A stretch of 64,000 bases of DNA, taken from Streptomyces rishiriensis. GTDB taxonomy: Bacteria > Actinomycetota > Actinomycetes > Streptomycetales > Streptomycetaceae. The stretch spans positions 7,006,001-7,070,000 of the forward strand of contig NZ_JAUSWV010000002.1 of assembly GCF_030815485.1 (NCBI RefSeq), in the 5' to 3' direction. Positions 53,729 through 62,267 of the stretch are shown here, one piece after another. The number at the start of each line of letters is the position of its first letter. Within the stretch, counting starts at the first letter, position 1. The translations under genes were made by a program, and so were the position numbers. The notes beneath the pieces were generated by a model. That model was given only the letters and a program-made list of their open reading frames with translations, was not told the DNA's origin and ran no database searches.

Positions 53729-53898
53729 GACTCGTTCCCTCGCGGCCGGTGTCCTTCGGGGTGGCCGAGCATCCACTCCCACATCTCGATCGGGTCCTGC
53801 GAGGTGTGCTCGGCGCCGCAGTGACAGGTACCGTGCAGCACGTCGGTGCCCGGCAGCCAGTCGACGCGGTAGATCTCGCCGGTGGGACCGGTGCTCAC
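53725..53898 (-). CDS. 57-residue Cys/His-containing protein between vanA and vanB
   Basis: A short gene with a GTG start at 53898 overlapping the vanA stop by four bases and a TGA overlapping the vanB start by four bases. The protein has C25-H26-C27 with His31 and further histidines at 46 and 50, in a TCHCGAEH context, a possible metal site. It is rich in Trp/Glu in its middle (EMWEWMLGHPEGH). I recognise no named family. Coupling on both sides suggests it is made in step with the oxygenase and reductase, perhaps as a metal-binding or assembly factor. Confidence 0.7.
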   Translation of the reverse strand: MSTGPTGEIYRVDWLPGTDVLHGTCHCGAEHTSQDPIEMWEWMLGHPEGHRPRGNES

Positions 53899-54962
53899 AG
53901 CGCCCTCTCCACGGGCTTGTCGCCCTCCTCCACCAGCCGGGCGAGGATCCGGCGCGCGGCCAGCCCGCCGGTGTCGATGTTGATGCTCAGCTCCTGGTAC
54001 CCGGTCCGTTCCGAACCGAGGGTGCGCTGAAGGAGGTTGAGCGCGTCGACGTCCTGCATGACCACCGTGTGGTTGTTGTCCCGCAGGAACGCGGTGACCT
54101 CGTCGTCGTCCGTGGCCCAGTCCCGCGAGACCATCCAGAAGTCGTACACCTTGCCGTCGGCGGAGGGCGTGATCGCGTAGGTGATCTCGGTGTGGAAGCC
54201 GTTCGGGTCGCTGCCGTCCGCCTCGGGCAGCACACCCACCGGCGCGATACGGCTGTGCAGCAGGTAAAGACAGGGCGCGTGGTACTCGATGTCCTGCCAG
54301 CGGGTGATCCGGCCCTCGATGCCGGTCGACCGGGCGTAGAACGGCGGGCACTCGGCGTCGTCCATGTGCCGGCTCACCCGCACGATCCCCGCGCCTTCGT
54401 CGACCTCGGTGGTGATCGGCGTCTCGGCGACCTCGGGGGTGCCGATGTAACCGCCGTGCAGATACGTCTCGTGGGAGAGGTCGAGGAGGTTGTCGACGAG
54501 CAGCCCGTAGTCCGCGTCGATGGGCTCCATGCCCTGGACGGTCGTCCAGCCGGGGGAGTCGAGGTGCCGGGCGCGCGGGATCGTCCGTGGGTCGGCGAGT
54601 GCCGGGTCGCCGATCCACACCCACACCAGGGAGTCCTGCTCGACGACCGGGTAGGCGGTGACCCGGGCGGTGCGCGGGACGCGTTTCTGACCCGGCACGT
54701 AGACACAGGCGCCGGTCGTGTCGTATGTGAAGCCGTGGTAGCCGCACACGATGCGGTCGCCTTCCAGCCGGCTCTCCGACAGGGGGAAGCGGCGGTGCAC
54801 GCAGCGGTCGTGCAACGCGACGGGCCTTCCGTCCTCCTCGGTCCGGTAGAAGACGAGCGGCTCACCGAGAATCGTCCGGCCGAGCAACTCCTCCCGGCCC
54901 ACCTCGGTGCTGTAGGCGGCGACGTACCACTGGTTCCTGGCGAACGCGGTCGTGTGCGGCAT
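53895..54962 (-). CDS. vanA: Rieske oxygenase, vanillate O-demethylase type, oxygenase component
   Basis: 355 residues. The Rieske cluster ligands are C54-x-H56 and C73-x2-H76 (CVHRRFP, CGYHGFTY). The mononuclear iron site is in VDNLLDLSHETYLHGG. This class removes the O-methyl group of vanillate as formaldehyde, giving protocatechuate; dicamba-type and related aryl-ether demethylases share the layout. The neighbouring reductase, aromatic-type importer and IclR gene support an aromatic acid substrate. A 9-bp hairpin lies 65 bp upstream of the start. Confidence 0.84.
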   Translation of the reverse strand: MPHTTAFARNQWYVAAYSTEVGREELLGRTILGEPLVFYRTEEDGRPVALHDRCVHRRFPLSESRLEGDRIVCGYHGFTYDTTGACVYVPGQKRVPRTARVTAYPVVEQDSLVWVWIGDPALADPRTIPRARHLDSPGWTTVQGMEPIDADYGLLVDNLLDLSHETYLHGGYIGTPEVAETPITTEVDEGAGIVRVSRHMDDAECPPFYARSTGIEGRITRWQDIEYHAPCLYLLHSRIAPVGVLPEADGSDPNGFHTEITYAITPSADGKVYDFWMVSRDWATDDDEVTAFLRDNNHTVVMQDVDALNLLQRTLGSERTGYQELSINIDTGGLAARRILARLVEEGDKPVERAL

Positions 54963-55026
54963 CGTTGCGGCTCCCGTCGTTGGGTGATGGCGACATCGTC
55001 CGGAACGACGTCACGGGGCCGCAACA

Positions 55027-55049
55027 CCTCTTCCGCCTCACGGAAGAGG
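55027..55049. promoter_or_regulatory. Hairpin/palindrome upstream of vanA
   Basis: CCTCTTCCG (55027-55035) pairs perfectly with CGGAAGAGG (55041-55049) around CCTCA. It lies 65 bp from the vanA start and 164 bp from the stop of the upstream minus-strand GH42 gene. It may be an operator for the IclR protein or a leader hairpin; it has no U-tract. Confidence 0.5.
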
Positions 55050-55212
55050 CGGGGGCAACCGGCTGTTCGGGGCGGGTGCTCGTCCGCGGAGTGACATCAG
55101 GGGTGGGCTCAGCCGGCGACTTCTGCACCCTGCTCGGCGGCTCCGGCGCAGCGGAAGGAACCGGGCCGCGCGCCTGGCCCGGTGCCGCGGTCCGCTCACG
55201 TCGCCGGACGGG

Positions 55213-57228
55213 TCAGCGGGGTTCGCGGACCACGGCGACTCCTCCCGGTGGGACGGTGACGGTTGCGGTGACCGGTGTGCCGGTGAGGAGTTCGACGCCG
55301 TCGGCGGGTACTTCGGCGCCCTTGCCGGTGTGGTCGATGAGGAACAGGTAGTCGGCCTGCGCGCCGCGGCGCCGGACTGCCTCGATCCCGGCGGGTGCGT
55401 CATGCTCCGGTGTGACGCCGGCCTCCTGACGGATGCGGTGGAGCAGGGCGGCGAGGGTGTCCCGGTCGGGGTGGGTGCCCAGATACCAGGCGGTGCCGTT
55501 GCCGTGCCGGTGACGGGTGACGGCGGGGTGGCCGGCCAGTGGTCCGTCGGCGTGGGAGGCGACGGCCCGCGCGCCGGTGAGCCGGATGCGTTCCGACCAG
55601 AGGTCGGCCGTGGCGCCCGGCGCCACGTCGCCGGTCAGACCGGTCGTCTCGCCCGGCAGCAGGGGGAAGAGCTCGTCGGTGACCACGCCGAGGACATCGC
55701 GGAACGCGCCGGGGTAGCCGCCCAGGTACACATGGGCGTTCTCGTCGACCATGCCGCTGTGGAAGCCGACGGCCAGCGTTCCCCCGCGTGCGGCGAACCG
55801 GGCGAGGTTGGCCGAGGCCGCCTGCGTGACCAGGTACAGCGAGGGTGCCAGGACGAGCCGGTAGCGGTCGAGTCGGGGGTCGTCGGGGCGCACGAAGTCG
55901 ACGGCGACCCCGGCCCGCCACAGGGGGCTGTACCAGTCCCGGACCAGGTCCTGGTAACGCAGTTCGCCGCTGGGCTGGGAGGGCAGTTCCAGTGCCCAGC
56001 GGGCGTCCCAGTCCCATACGATCGCCACCTGCGCCGTGCTGGTGGAGTCCCGCACGTCGCCCAACGCCGCGAGATCCGCGCCCAGTTGGACGACGTCCCG
56101 CCAGATCTGGCTGTCGGTGCCGGCGTGCGGCAGCATCGCCGAGTGCCACTGCTCGGCGCCCGCCTTCGCCGCCCGCCACTGGAAGAAGGCGATGCCGTCG
56201 GCACCGTGGGCGACGTGCGCGAGCGCGTTGCGGCGCATCTCCCCGGGCCGCTTGGCTCGGTTGACGGGCTGCCAGTTGACGGCGCCGGTCGAGTGCTCCA
56301 TGAGGAACCACGGGCCGCCCGCGAGCGACCTCATCAGGTCGCCGTGGAGGGCGATGTCGACCTCGGCCTCCGGGTCGTCGGACAGCAGGTAGTGGTCGTT
56401 GGAGAGGATGTCCAGCTCCGGCGCCCAGCGCCAGTAGTCGAGGGCGTCGATGGTGCGCAGCACCAGGAAGTTGGTGGTCGCGGGGGTGTCCGGAGCGGCC
56501 CGGCGCAGGACCTCGCGTTCGGCGGTGCACAAGGCGAGCAGTTCGTCGGAGCAGAAACGGCGCCAGTCGAGCTGGTGGGTGGGGTTCGGGGGAGCCGATG
56601 TGGTGCGGGGCGGCAGGATCAGATCCCACGAGTGGTACCACTGGCTCCAGAACGTGGTGCCCCAGGCGTGGTTGAGGGCGTCCAGGTCGTCGTCGTAGCG
56701 GGCGCGCAGCCAGGTGCGGAAGGCGGCGGCGCTGGTGTCGCAGTAGCAGGCGTCGTTGTGGCAGCCGTACTCGTTGTGCACGTGCCACATGGCGACGGCC
56801 GGGTGGTCGGCGTAGCGCTCGGCCAGCGCTCCGGCGATGCGCAGCGCCGCTCGGCGGTAGGCGGGGCTGCTCGGGCAGAACGTCTGGCGGCTGCCGTACG
56901 ACAGTCCGCGGCCGTCCCGGTCGACCGGCAGCGCTTCCGGGTGCTCGTGGAAGAACCAGGCCGGCGGGGCCGCCGTCGGTGTCGCCAGGTCGGCGGCGAT
57001 GCCGTTCTCCCGGAGCAGGTCGAGGACCTTGTCCATGCGGGCGAAGTCGTAGACGCCCTCGGCCGGTTCGAGCTGGGCCCAGGAGAAGATGCCGACGCTG
57101 ACCATGCTCACCCCGGCCTCGCGCATCAGGCGCATGTCCTCGGCCCAGACCTCCTCGGGCCACTGCTCGGGGTTGTAGTCACCGCCGTAGGCGATTCCAG
57201 GAATGCGGAGACGGCGTGCGGTACTCAC
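55213..57228 (-). CDS. GH42 beta-galactosidase
   Basis: 671 residues. The acid/base glutamate is in MWHVHNEYGCHNDACYCD, which also shows the zinc-binding cysteines of many GH42 enzymes; the nucleophile glutamate is in FLMEHSTGAVNWQ. The N terminus (IAYGGDYNPEQWPEEVW) is typical. No signal peptide, so it works on imported galacto-oligosaccharides. GTG 57228 has GGAG eight bases upstream. It ends the four-gene importer operon. GH42 enzymes often act on galactan fragments. Confidence 0.92.
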   Translation of the reverse strand: MSTARRLRIPGIAYGGDYNPEQWPEEVWAEDMRLMREAGVSMVSVGIFSWAQLEPAEGVYDFARMDKVLDLLRENGIAADLATPTAAPPAWFFHEHPEALPVDRDGRGLSYGSRQTFCPSSPAYRRAALRIAGALAERYADHPAVAMWHVHNEYGCHNDACYCDTSAAAFRTWLRARYDDDLDALNHAWGTTFWSQWYHSWDLILPPRTTSAPPNPTHQLDWRRFCSDELLALCTAEREVLRRAAPDTPATTNFLVLRTIDALDYWRWAPELDILSNDHYLLSDDPEAEVDIALHGDLMRSLAGGPWFLMEHSTGAVNWQPVNRAKRPGEMRRNALAHVAHGADGIAFFQWRAAKAGAEQWHSAMLPHAGTDSQIWRDVVQLGADLAALGDVRDSTSTAQVAIVWDWDARWALELPSQPSGELRYQDLVRDWYSPLWRAGVAVDFVRPDDPRLDRYRLVLAPSLYLVTQAASANLARFAARGGTLAVGFHSGMVDENAHVYLGGYPGAFRDVLGVVTDELFPLLPGETTGLTGDVAPGATADLWSERIRLTGARAVASHADGPLAGHPAVTRHRHGNGTAWYLGTHPDRDTLAALLHRIRQEAGVTPEHDAPAGIEAVRRRGAQADYLFLIDHTGKGAEVPADGVELLTGTPVTATVTVPPGGVAVVREPR

Positions 57229-57275
57229 TGGTGGTGCTCCGGGAGGGGTGTAGGGGAGGGAGAAGTGCGGGTGGG

Positions 57276-58160
57276 TCAGCCCTTGTTGGCGCCGAGCGTG
57301 AGACCGCTGACGAACTGGCGCTGGAGCGCGAAGTAGACGATCAGGGTGGGGATCGCGGTGAGCAGGGCGCCGGCGGCGACCAGGTTGGGGTCGGTGAAGT
57401 ACTGGCCGGACAGGTTGTTGAGGGCCGAGGTGATCGGCATGTTGTCGCCGGTGGAGATCAGCACGATCGCCCAGAAGAAGTCGTTGTAGATCCAGATGGA
57501 CAGCAGGGTCGCCAGGGCGGCCATCGCGGGCTTGCACAACGGCAGCACGATCTGCCAGTACAGCCGCCAGACGGACGCGCCGTCCACCAGCGCGGCCTCG
57601 GTCAGCTCGTGCGGCAGCGAGCGCATGTAGTTGGCGAGTACGAAGGCGCAGAAGCCGGACTGGAACGCCACGTGGATCAGGACCAGGCCGAGCGCGGAGT
57701 CGTAGAGCTTGCCGCTGACGGTGATGCCAGGCAGGTCGACCAGCAGATACAGGCGGTACAGCGGGGTGATGATCACCTGCTGCGGCAGCAGGTTGCCCGC
57801 CGTGAAGACCAGCAGCAGCGCGAGGTTGAGCCGGAAGTCGAAGCGGCTGACACAGAAGGCGACCATCGAGGACAGCAGCAGGGTCACCAGCACGGCCGGG
57901 ACCGCGATCAGCAGGGTGTTCCCGAAGTAGTGCAGCATGTCGGACTGCTCGAACGCGTGGGTGAAGTTGTCGAGGCTCAGCTTGTCGGGCCAGGACACGT
58001 AGCCCTTCTCGCTGGTCTCGGAGTAGGGCCTCAGCGCTGAGAAGGCAGCCCACAGGAGAGGTGCCAGCCAGGCCAGGGACGTCACGACGAGGAACGTGTG
58101 CAGCAGGACCCGGGCGGGACGGACGGGGGTGCGCTGCTTGGCCGCGAGGGTCGCGCTCAT
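57276..58160 (-). CDS. Carbohydrate ABC transporter permease, MalG/CUT1 type
   Basis: 294 residues, six membrane segments, EAA loop ELTEAALVDGASVWRLYWQIVLPLCKPAMAAL. ATG 58160 overlaps the previous permease stop by four bases. It precedes GH42 by 47 bp in the operon. No ATPase gene is present, so a shared MsiK-type ATPase is likely. Confidence 0.9.
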   Translation of the reverse strand: MSATLAAKQRTPVRPARVLLHTFLVVTSLAWLAPLLWAAFSALRPYSETSEKGYVSWPDKLSLDNFTHAFEQSDMLHYFGNTLLIAVPAVLVTLLLSSMVAFCVSRFDFRLNLALLLVFTAGNLLPQQVIITPLYRLYLLVDLPGITVSGKLYDSALGLVLIHVAFQSGFCAFVLANYMRSLPHELTEAALVDGASVWRLYWQIVLPLCKPAMAALATLLSIWIYNDFFWAIVLISTGDNMPITSALNNLSGQYFTDPNLVAAGALLTAIPTLIVYFALQRQFVSGLTLGANKG

Positions 58161-59152
58161 GCTCGCCGCTCCTTCCGGAAGGTCGCGATCAGGTACGGGA
58201 CGATCACGGCCAGGGAGATGACCAGCAGGACGACGGCGATGGCCGATCCGTATCCGATGCGGCTGGACTCGCCGATGATGTTGTTGGTGACCAGGATCGA
58301 GAGCAGCTCGGTCCCCTGGGCGCCCTTGTTGAAGACGAAGACCAGGTCGAAGGCGCGCAGCGCCTCGATGATCGTGACGACCAGGACGACGGTGTTGGTG
58401 GGGCGCAGGGTCGGGAAGACGACGTTCCTGAACGTCTGCCACTCGTTCGCGCCGTCCAGCGCCGAAGCCTCCCGCAGGGCCGGGTCGACGCTCTTCAGGC
58501 CGGCCAGGTAGAGGATCATCATGTAGCCGGCGTGCCGCCAGGAGGCGGCGACGAGGACGGCCCAGAGGTTGAGGTCGGGGTCGCCGATCCAGTCGATGTA
58601 GTGGCCCGGCTCGTTGGCCCCGACGAGGCTGTTGATCAGGCCCGTGTCCGGGTTGTAGACCAGCTGCCAGACGAAGCCCGTCACGGCCAGCGAGACCACG
58701 ACCGGCAGGAAGAAGGCGGTCTGGTAGACCCGGCTGAACCGGATCCTCTTGTCGAGCTGGACCGCGAGGAAGAGCCCGAACGGCGTCGGGATCAGGATGA
58801 GCACGACGAACCAGATGACGTTGTGCTGGACGGCGGGCCAGAACTGCGGGTTGTCGGAGAACAACTGCTTGAAGTTGTCGAGCCCCACCCACGTGATGGA
58901 GCCGAAGCCGATGCCGTCCCAGCTGGTGAAGGCCAGGGCGATCGAGGCCAGCGCGGTGACCCAGACCAGGGCCACGTGCAGAACGGTGGGCACGCCGGCC
59001 ATCAGGCCTAGCGTGATGCGGTCACGGCGGGTCAGCAGGCGCCGGTGGCCCTGCGGAGCGCGCTTCTTCGGGGTCGCGGGGCCCGAAGGCGGCTCGGCGG
59101 CCGCCTGCGGGATCGTCGTGGTCGTTTCGGAGCTCATGGTGTCGGTGTTCAT
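58157..59152 (-). CDS. Carbohydrate ABC transporter permease, MalF/CUT1 type
   Basis: 331 residues with a cytosolic N-terminal extension of about 45 residues and six membrane segments. The EAA loop reads ALREASALDGANEWQTFRNVVFPTLRPTN. It starts 23 bases after the binding-protein gene and is coupled to the next permease by a four-base overlap. Confidence 0.9.
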   Translation of the reverse strand: MNTDTMSSETTTTIPQAAAEPPSGPATPKKRAPQGHRRLLTRRDRITLGLMAGVPTVLHVALVWVTALASIALAFTSWDGIGFGSITWVGLDNFKQLFSDNPQFWPAVQHNVIWFVVLILIPTPFGLFLAVQLDKRIRFSRVYQTAFFLPVVVSLAVTGFVWQLVYNPDTGLINSLVGANEPGHYIDWIGDPDLNLWAVLVAASWRHAGYMMILYLAGLKSVDPALREASALDGANEWQTFRNVVFPTLRPTNTVVLVVTIIEALRAFDLVFVFNKGAQGTELLSILVTNNIIGESSRIGYGSAIAVVLLVISLAVIVPYLIATFRKERRA

Positions 59153-59175
59153 CCGCTTCGGAGGGGGAGTCGGTG

Positions 59176-60486
59176 TCAGCCGGACGCGAAGATCGTCTTC
59201 TTCTGGCGCTCGATCGAGGAGAGCAGGCCGTCGATCCCCTTGGGGTCGCGGACGAACTTCTGGAGCGCGGGCTGCATCACCGTGGAGGTGAAGTCCGGGC
59301 GGCTGTCACGGTCCATGAACTGCGTGAGGTGCTTCGCGCCGCTGATCATCGCGTACGCCTTCTTCTGGAGGGCGCTGTACGCGGAGGTGTCAGCCTTCGA
59401 GGAGGCGGCGATGAGGCTCGGGTCGGCCTTCAGGTAGGTCTCCTCGGCCTGCGGGGTGCCGAGGAATTCGAGCAGCTTGACGGAACCGGCGTGGTTTCTG
59501 GGCTTCTTGCTGAGCATGATGCCGTCGGTCGGCGCCTCGACGGTGTCCTGTCCGTACGCCGGGTCGATCTCCGGGAAGGCGAAGAAGTCCAGGTCGTCCA
59601 GGTCCGCCTTGTCCGTGAACTGCTGGGCCACGAACATGCCGAGCATGTACATGCCGGCCTTCTTCGCCACCAGCGTCTGGGCGGCGTCCTGCCAGGTACG
59701 GCCGACCGCGCCCTCCTGATGGTAGGGGAGGGTCTCGGCCCAGGTGTCGAAGACCTTGCGGACCTTCGCGTCGGTCCACGAGGCCTTGCCCGCCATCAGC
59801 TCGACATGGAAGTCGTAGCCGTTGAGACGGAAGTTGATCTGGTCGAAGGAGCCCATCGCCGGCCAGGCGTCCTTGTCGCCGTACGCGATCGGGACGAGGC
59901 CGTCCTTCTTCATCCGCCTGCACAGGGCGACGTACGCGTCCCACGTGGTGGGGACCTCGTAACCGTGCTTCTCAAAGACGCTCTTGCGGTAGAAGACCGC
60001 CCACGGCGACGTCGTCAGCGGCACCAGGTAGTACTTGCCGTCCTGGCCCTTGCTCAGATCGTGCATCGCCGGCGGGAAGTTGCCGCCGATCGTCTTCCAG
60101 ACGTCGTCGATCGGGGTGGCCAGACCCTTTTCCGCGAAGAACTGCATCCGGTAGCCGGCGAACCACTGGAACACGTCGTCCGGCGTTCCCTGCAGGTAGG
60201 AGTTGATCTGTTCCTGGAAGGTGTTGTGGTCCTTGGTGTTGAGGGTGACCTCGATCCCCGATTGCTTCGTGAAGGCCGCGTAGACGTCGCCGTACGCCTT
60301 CTTCGGTACGGCGTCGGAGGCGTTGGAGCCGACGGTGACGGTCTTGGTGTCCGACGAGGCGGAGTTGCCGGCGCAGGCACTCAGGAGAGGGATGCCGGCG
60401 CCCAGTACCGCGGCTCCGCCGAGTCCGCGGAGCACGGTGCGGCGGGTGGTTCCAGGCATGGACTGACCGGGGAAGAAACGGTGCAT
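59176..60486 (-). CDS. Sugar ABC transporter substrate-binding lipoprotein
   Basis: 436 residues. ATG 60486 is chosen because AGGAG lies five bases upstream; an earlier in-frame start lacks this. The N terminus has TTRRTVLRGLGGAAVL and the lipobox LLSAC. The mature part has the CUT1 binding-protein fold. It is the first gene of the GH42 operon and diverges from the LacI regulator. A galactan-derived oligosaccharide is the likely ligand. Confidence 0.88.
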   Translation of the reverse strand: MHRFFPGQSMPGTTRRTVLRGLGGAAVLGAGIPLLSACAGNSASSDTKTVTVGSNASDAVPKKAYGDVYAAFTKQSGIEVTLNTKDHNTFQEQINSYLQGTPDDVFQWFAGYRMQFFAEKGLATPIDDVWKTIGGNFPPAMHDLSKGQDGKYYLVPLTTSPWAVFYRKSVFEKHGYEVPTTWDAYVALCRRMKKDGLVPIAYGDKDAWPAMGSFDQINFRLNGYDFHVELMAGKASWTDAKVRKVFDTWAETLPYHQEGAVGRTWQDAAQTLVAKKAGMYMLGMFVAQQFTDKADLDDLDFFAFPEIDPAYGQDTVEAPTDGIMLSKKPRNHAGSVKLLEFLGTPQAEETYLKADPSLIAASSKADTSAYSALQKKAYAMISGAKHLTQFMDRDSRPDFTSTVMQPALQKFVRDPKGIDGLLSSIERQKKTIFASG

Positions 60487-61003
60487 TTCGGCTCCTACTG
60501 GGCTGGCGGTGCCCAGATGTGGCACGTCAGCCGGACGGGGGTGTGGCGAGGAGTGGGTTGTCGAGGGACCACCTGAGGGTCAGTCGAGAACCAGAATCCA
60601 ACACGACCAAACAAACACGATCGTCGGACGCCAGGAAGCGTGAACGCTCCGTGGACTCGCTGTCAAGACTTTCCGTCCGGGAATCCACGATGCGCCCGGT
60701 TCGGCCGGAAGCCTCGATCACCGCGGACGGATGGGGCTGACATAGCCGGCCACCGGATCACCCCGATCCTGCTGAACGGCGCTTGAGCTGCAGAAACGCC
60801 TGCCTGGCGGGTTTCCTGGGAAGCCTGCGACGCCCCGCTCCGTCAGGCCGTGGGTCCCAGCGTCGGTGGCGCCGGAGACAAGCGGCTTTGTGTGAACTCT
60901 TGACGCGCGCTCGGCGGATGCGTACACATTGACCGCGCGGTCAGACCGCGCGGTCAGGTGACTGACCCGTTCGATGAAGAACACACGGCCATGAGGAGCC
61001 TCC
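60487..61003. other. Divergent regulatory region between transport operon and LacI gene
   Basis: 517 bp with no convincing gene. On the minus strand a TTGACA box at 60666-60661 and an AGCGT-GA-ACGCT inverted repeat (60637-60648) downstream of it could form the operon promoter and operator. On the plus strand TTGACG (60900-60905) and TACACA (60923-60928), 17 bases apart, may drive the LacI gene. The middle (about 60740-60890) shows nothing recognisable. Confidence 0.5.
60930..60956. promoter_or_regulatory. Two adjacent palindromic operators before the LacI gene
   Basis: TGACCGCGCGGTCA (60930-60943) is a perfect 14-bp palindrome, followed at once by GACCGCGCGGTC (60944-60955), a second palindrome of the same core. 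They sit just downstream of the putative -10 box and about 50 bp before the LacI start, so they would cover the transcription start. Autoregulation by the LacI protein is the simplest reading; a TetR protein is an alternative. Confidence 0.65.
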
Positions 61004-62041
61004 ATGACAGCAGGGCTGGAGCGCAGTGCGAGCTCCTCCGCGCCGCGCAGTGAGGACGTGGCCAGGCTGGCCGGCGTCTCCCGCAAGACCGTCTCCCGGG
61101 TCCTCAACAACGAGCCGTACGTCTCCGACGAGTCCCGCCGACGTGTCCTCGCGGCTGCCGAGGAACTCGGCTACCGGCTGAACCACGCGGCCAGATCACT
61201 GGCCTCCGGCCGTACCCGGTCGATCGGTGTGGTTGCCCTGGGCACCGCCGGATATGGAACCGCCTCCCTGCTCGTGGGCATCGAACAGGCCGTACGGGAC
61301 GCCGGTTACGCGCTGCGCGTGGTCAACACCCCGGACGGCGACCCGCAAAGCATCGCCGGCGCGCTGGAATCACTTCTGGAGCAGGGCGTGGACGGCATCG
61401 TCGTCTCGGTACCCATCGTCGAGGGCGAAGTCCCGCTCGGCGTCGACGTGCCGGTCCTCTTCATAGGTGCGCCGCCCGCCTTCACCGCCGCCCGGACACT
61501 GACCGTCGGCGTGGGCGCCCATCAGCTGGCCCGCGCGGTCACCGAACACCTGCTGGACCTGGGACACGCGACCGTCCATCACCTCGCCGGTCCTCGCCGG
61601 TGGTACGCCACCAAGGACCGCATCGAGGGGTGGCGGGCGGCGCTGGCGGCCCGGGGCGCGCATGAACCGCCCGTGCTGAACGGCGACTGGTCGGCGGCCT
61701 CCGGGTACGCCGCGGGCCTCGGGCTGGCCTCGGACCGCTCGGTGACCGCCGTGTTCGCCGCGGGCGACGAGATGGCCATCGGACTGATCCACGGCCTGCG
61801 GGAGAGCGGGCGCCGCGTGCCGGAAGACGTCAGTGTCGTCGGTTTCGACGGCAACCCCGTCTTCGCCTACGTCTCCCCGCCCCTGACCACGGTCCGTCAG
61901 CCCTTCGAGGCGGCGGCGAGCGAAGGAATCCGGCTTCTCCTCCACGCCATGGAGAGGCCTGACACCGAACTGCCGCCGGTGAACGAGCCACCCGTCGAAC
62001 TGATCGTCCGCGGTTCCACCGCGCCTCCGTCCTCCCTCTGA
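61004..62041 (+). CDS. LacI family transcriptional regulator
   Basis: 345 residues. The HTH reads SEDVARLAGVSRKTVSRVLNNEPYVSDESRRRVLAAAEELGY, followed by the hinge NHAARSLASGRT and a periplasmic-binding-protein-like effector domain (about 75-340) with VAGD-type segments such as AVFAAGDEMAIGLIHGL and VSVVGFDGNPVFAYVSPPLTTV. ATG 61004 has GAGGAG five bases upstream. It diverges from the GH42 importer operon and precedes the arabinanase-like gene, so it likely controls both. Confidence 0.9.
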   Translation: MTAGLERSASSSAPRSEDVARLAGVSRKTVSRVLNNEPYVSDESRRRVLAAAEELGYRLNHAARSLASGRTRSIGVVALGTAGYGTASLLVGIEQAVRDAGYALRVVNTPDGDPQSIAGALESLLEQGVDGIVVSVPIVEGEVPLGVDVPVLFIGAPPAFTAARTLTVGVGAHQLARAVTEHLLDLGHATVHHLAGPRRWYATKDRIEGWRAALAARGAHEPPVLNGDWSAASGYAAGLGLASDRSVTAVFAAGDEMAIGLIHGLRESGRRVPEDVSVVGFDGNPVFAYVSPPLTTVRQPFEAAASEGIRLLLHAMERPDTELPPVNEPPVELIVRGSTAPPSSL

Positions 62042-62064
62042 CCCACCCCGCCCCGCCCCGTCCC
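62042..62064 (-). other. Potential G-quadruplex motif after LacI gene
   Basis: Five C-tracts of three to four bases separated by one or two bases start directly after the LacI stop, so the minus strand has five closely spaced G-tracts. This meets the usual G-quadruplex pattern. The rest of the spacer to 62267 shows no gene. Confidence 0.6.
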
Positions 62065-62267
62065 ACTGCTCCGGCGCACCCACCCGCCGGGGCACTCCAC
62101 CTTCACCGTTCCGCGCCTGTCGCGTCCCGCCCCCTCCGCGCTCGCGAGCCGCGCCCGGCAGTGTCGCCCGGCTGTTCCCCCGGGCCACGCCCAACGAACT
62201 CCGCCGCGTCACTCCGAGCCGTTCCGCGCCGGCGGACACCGAAACACACCTTCCCCTGGGAGTCGCA

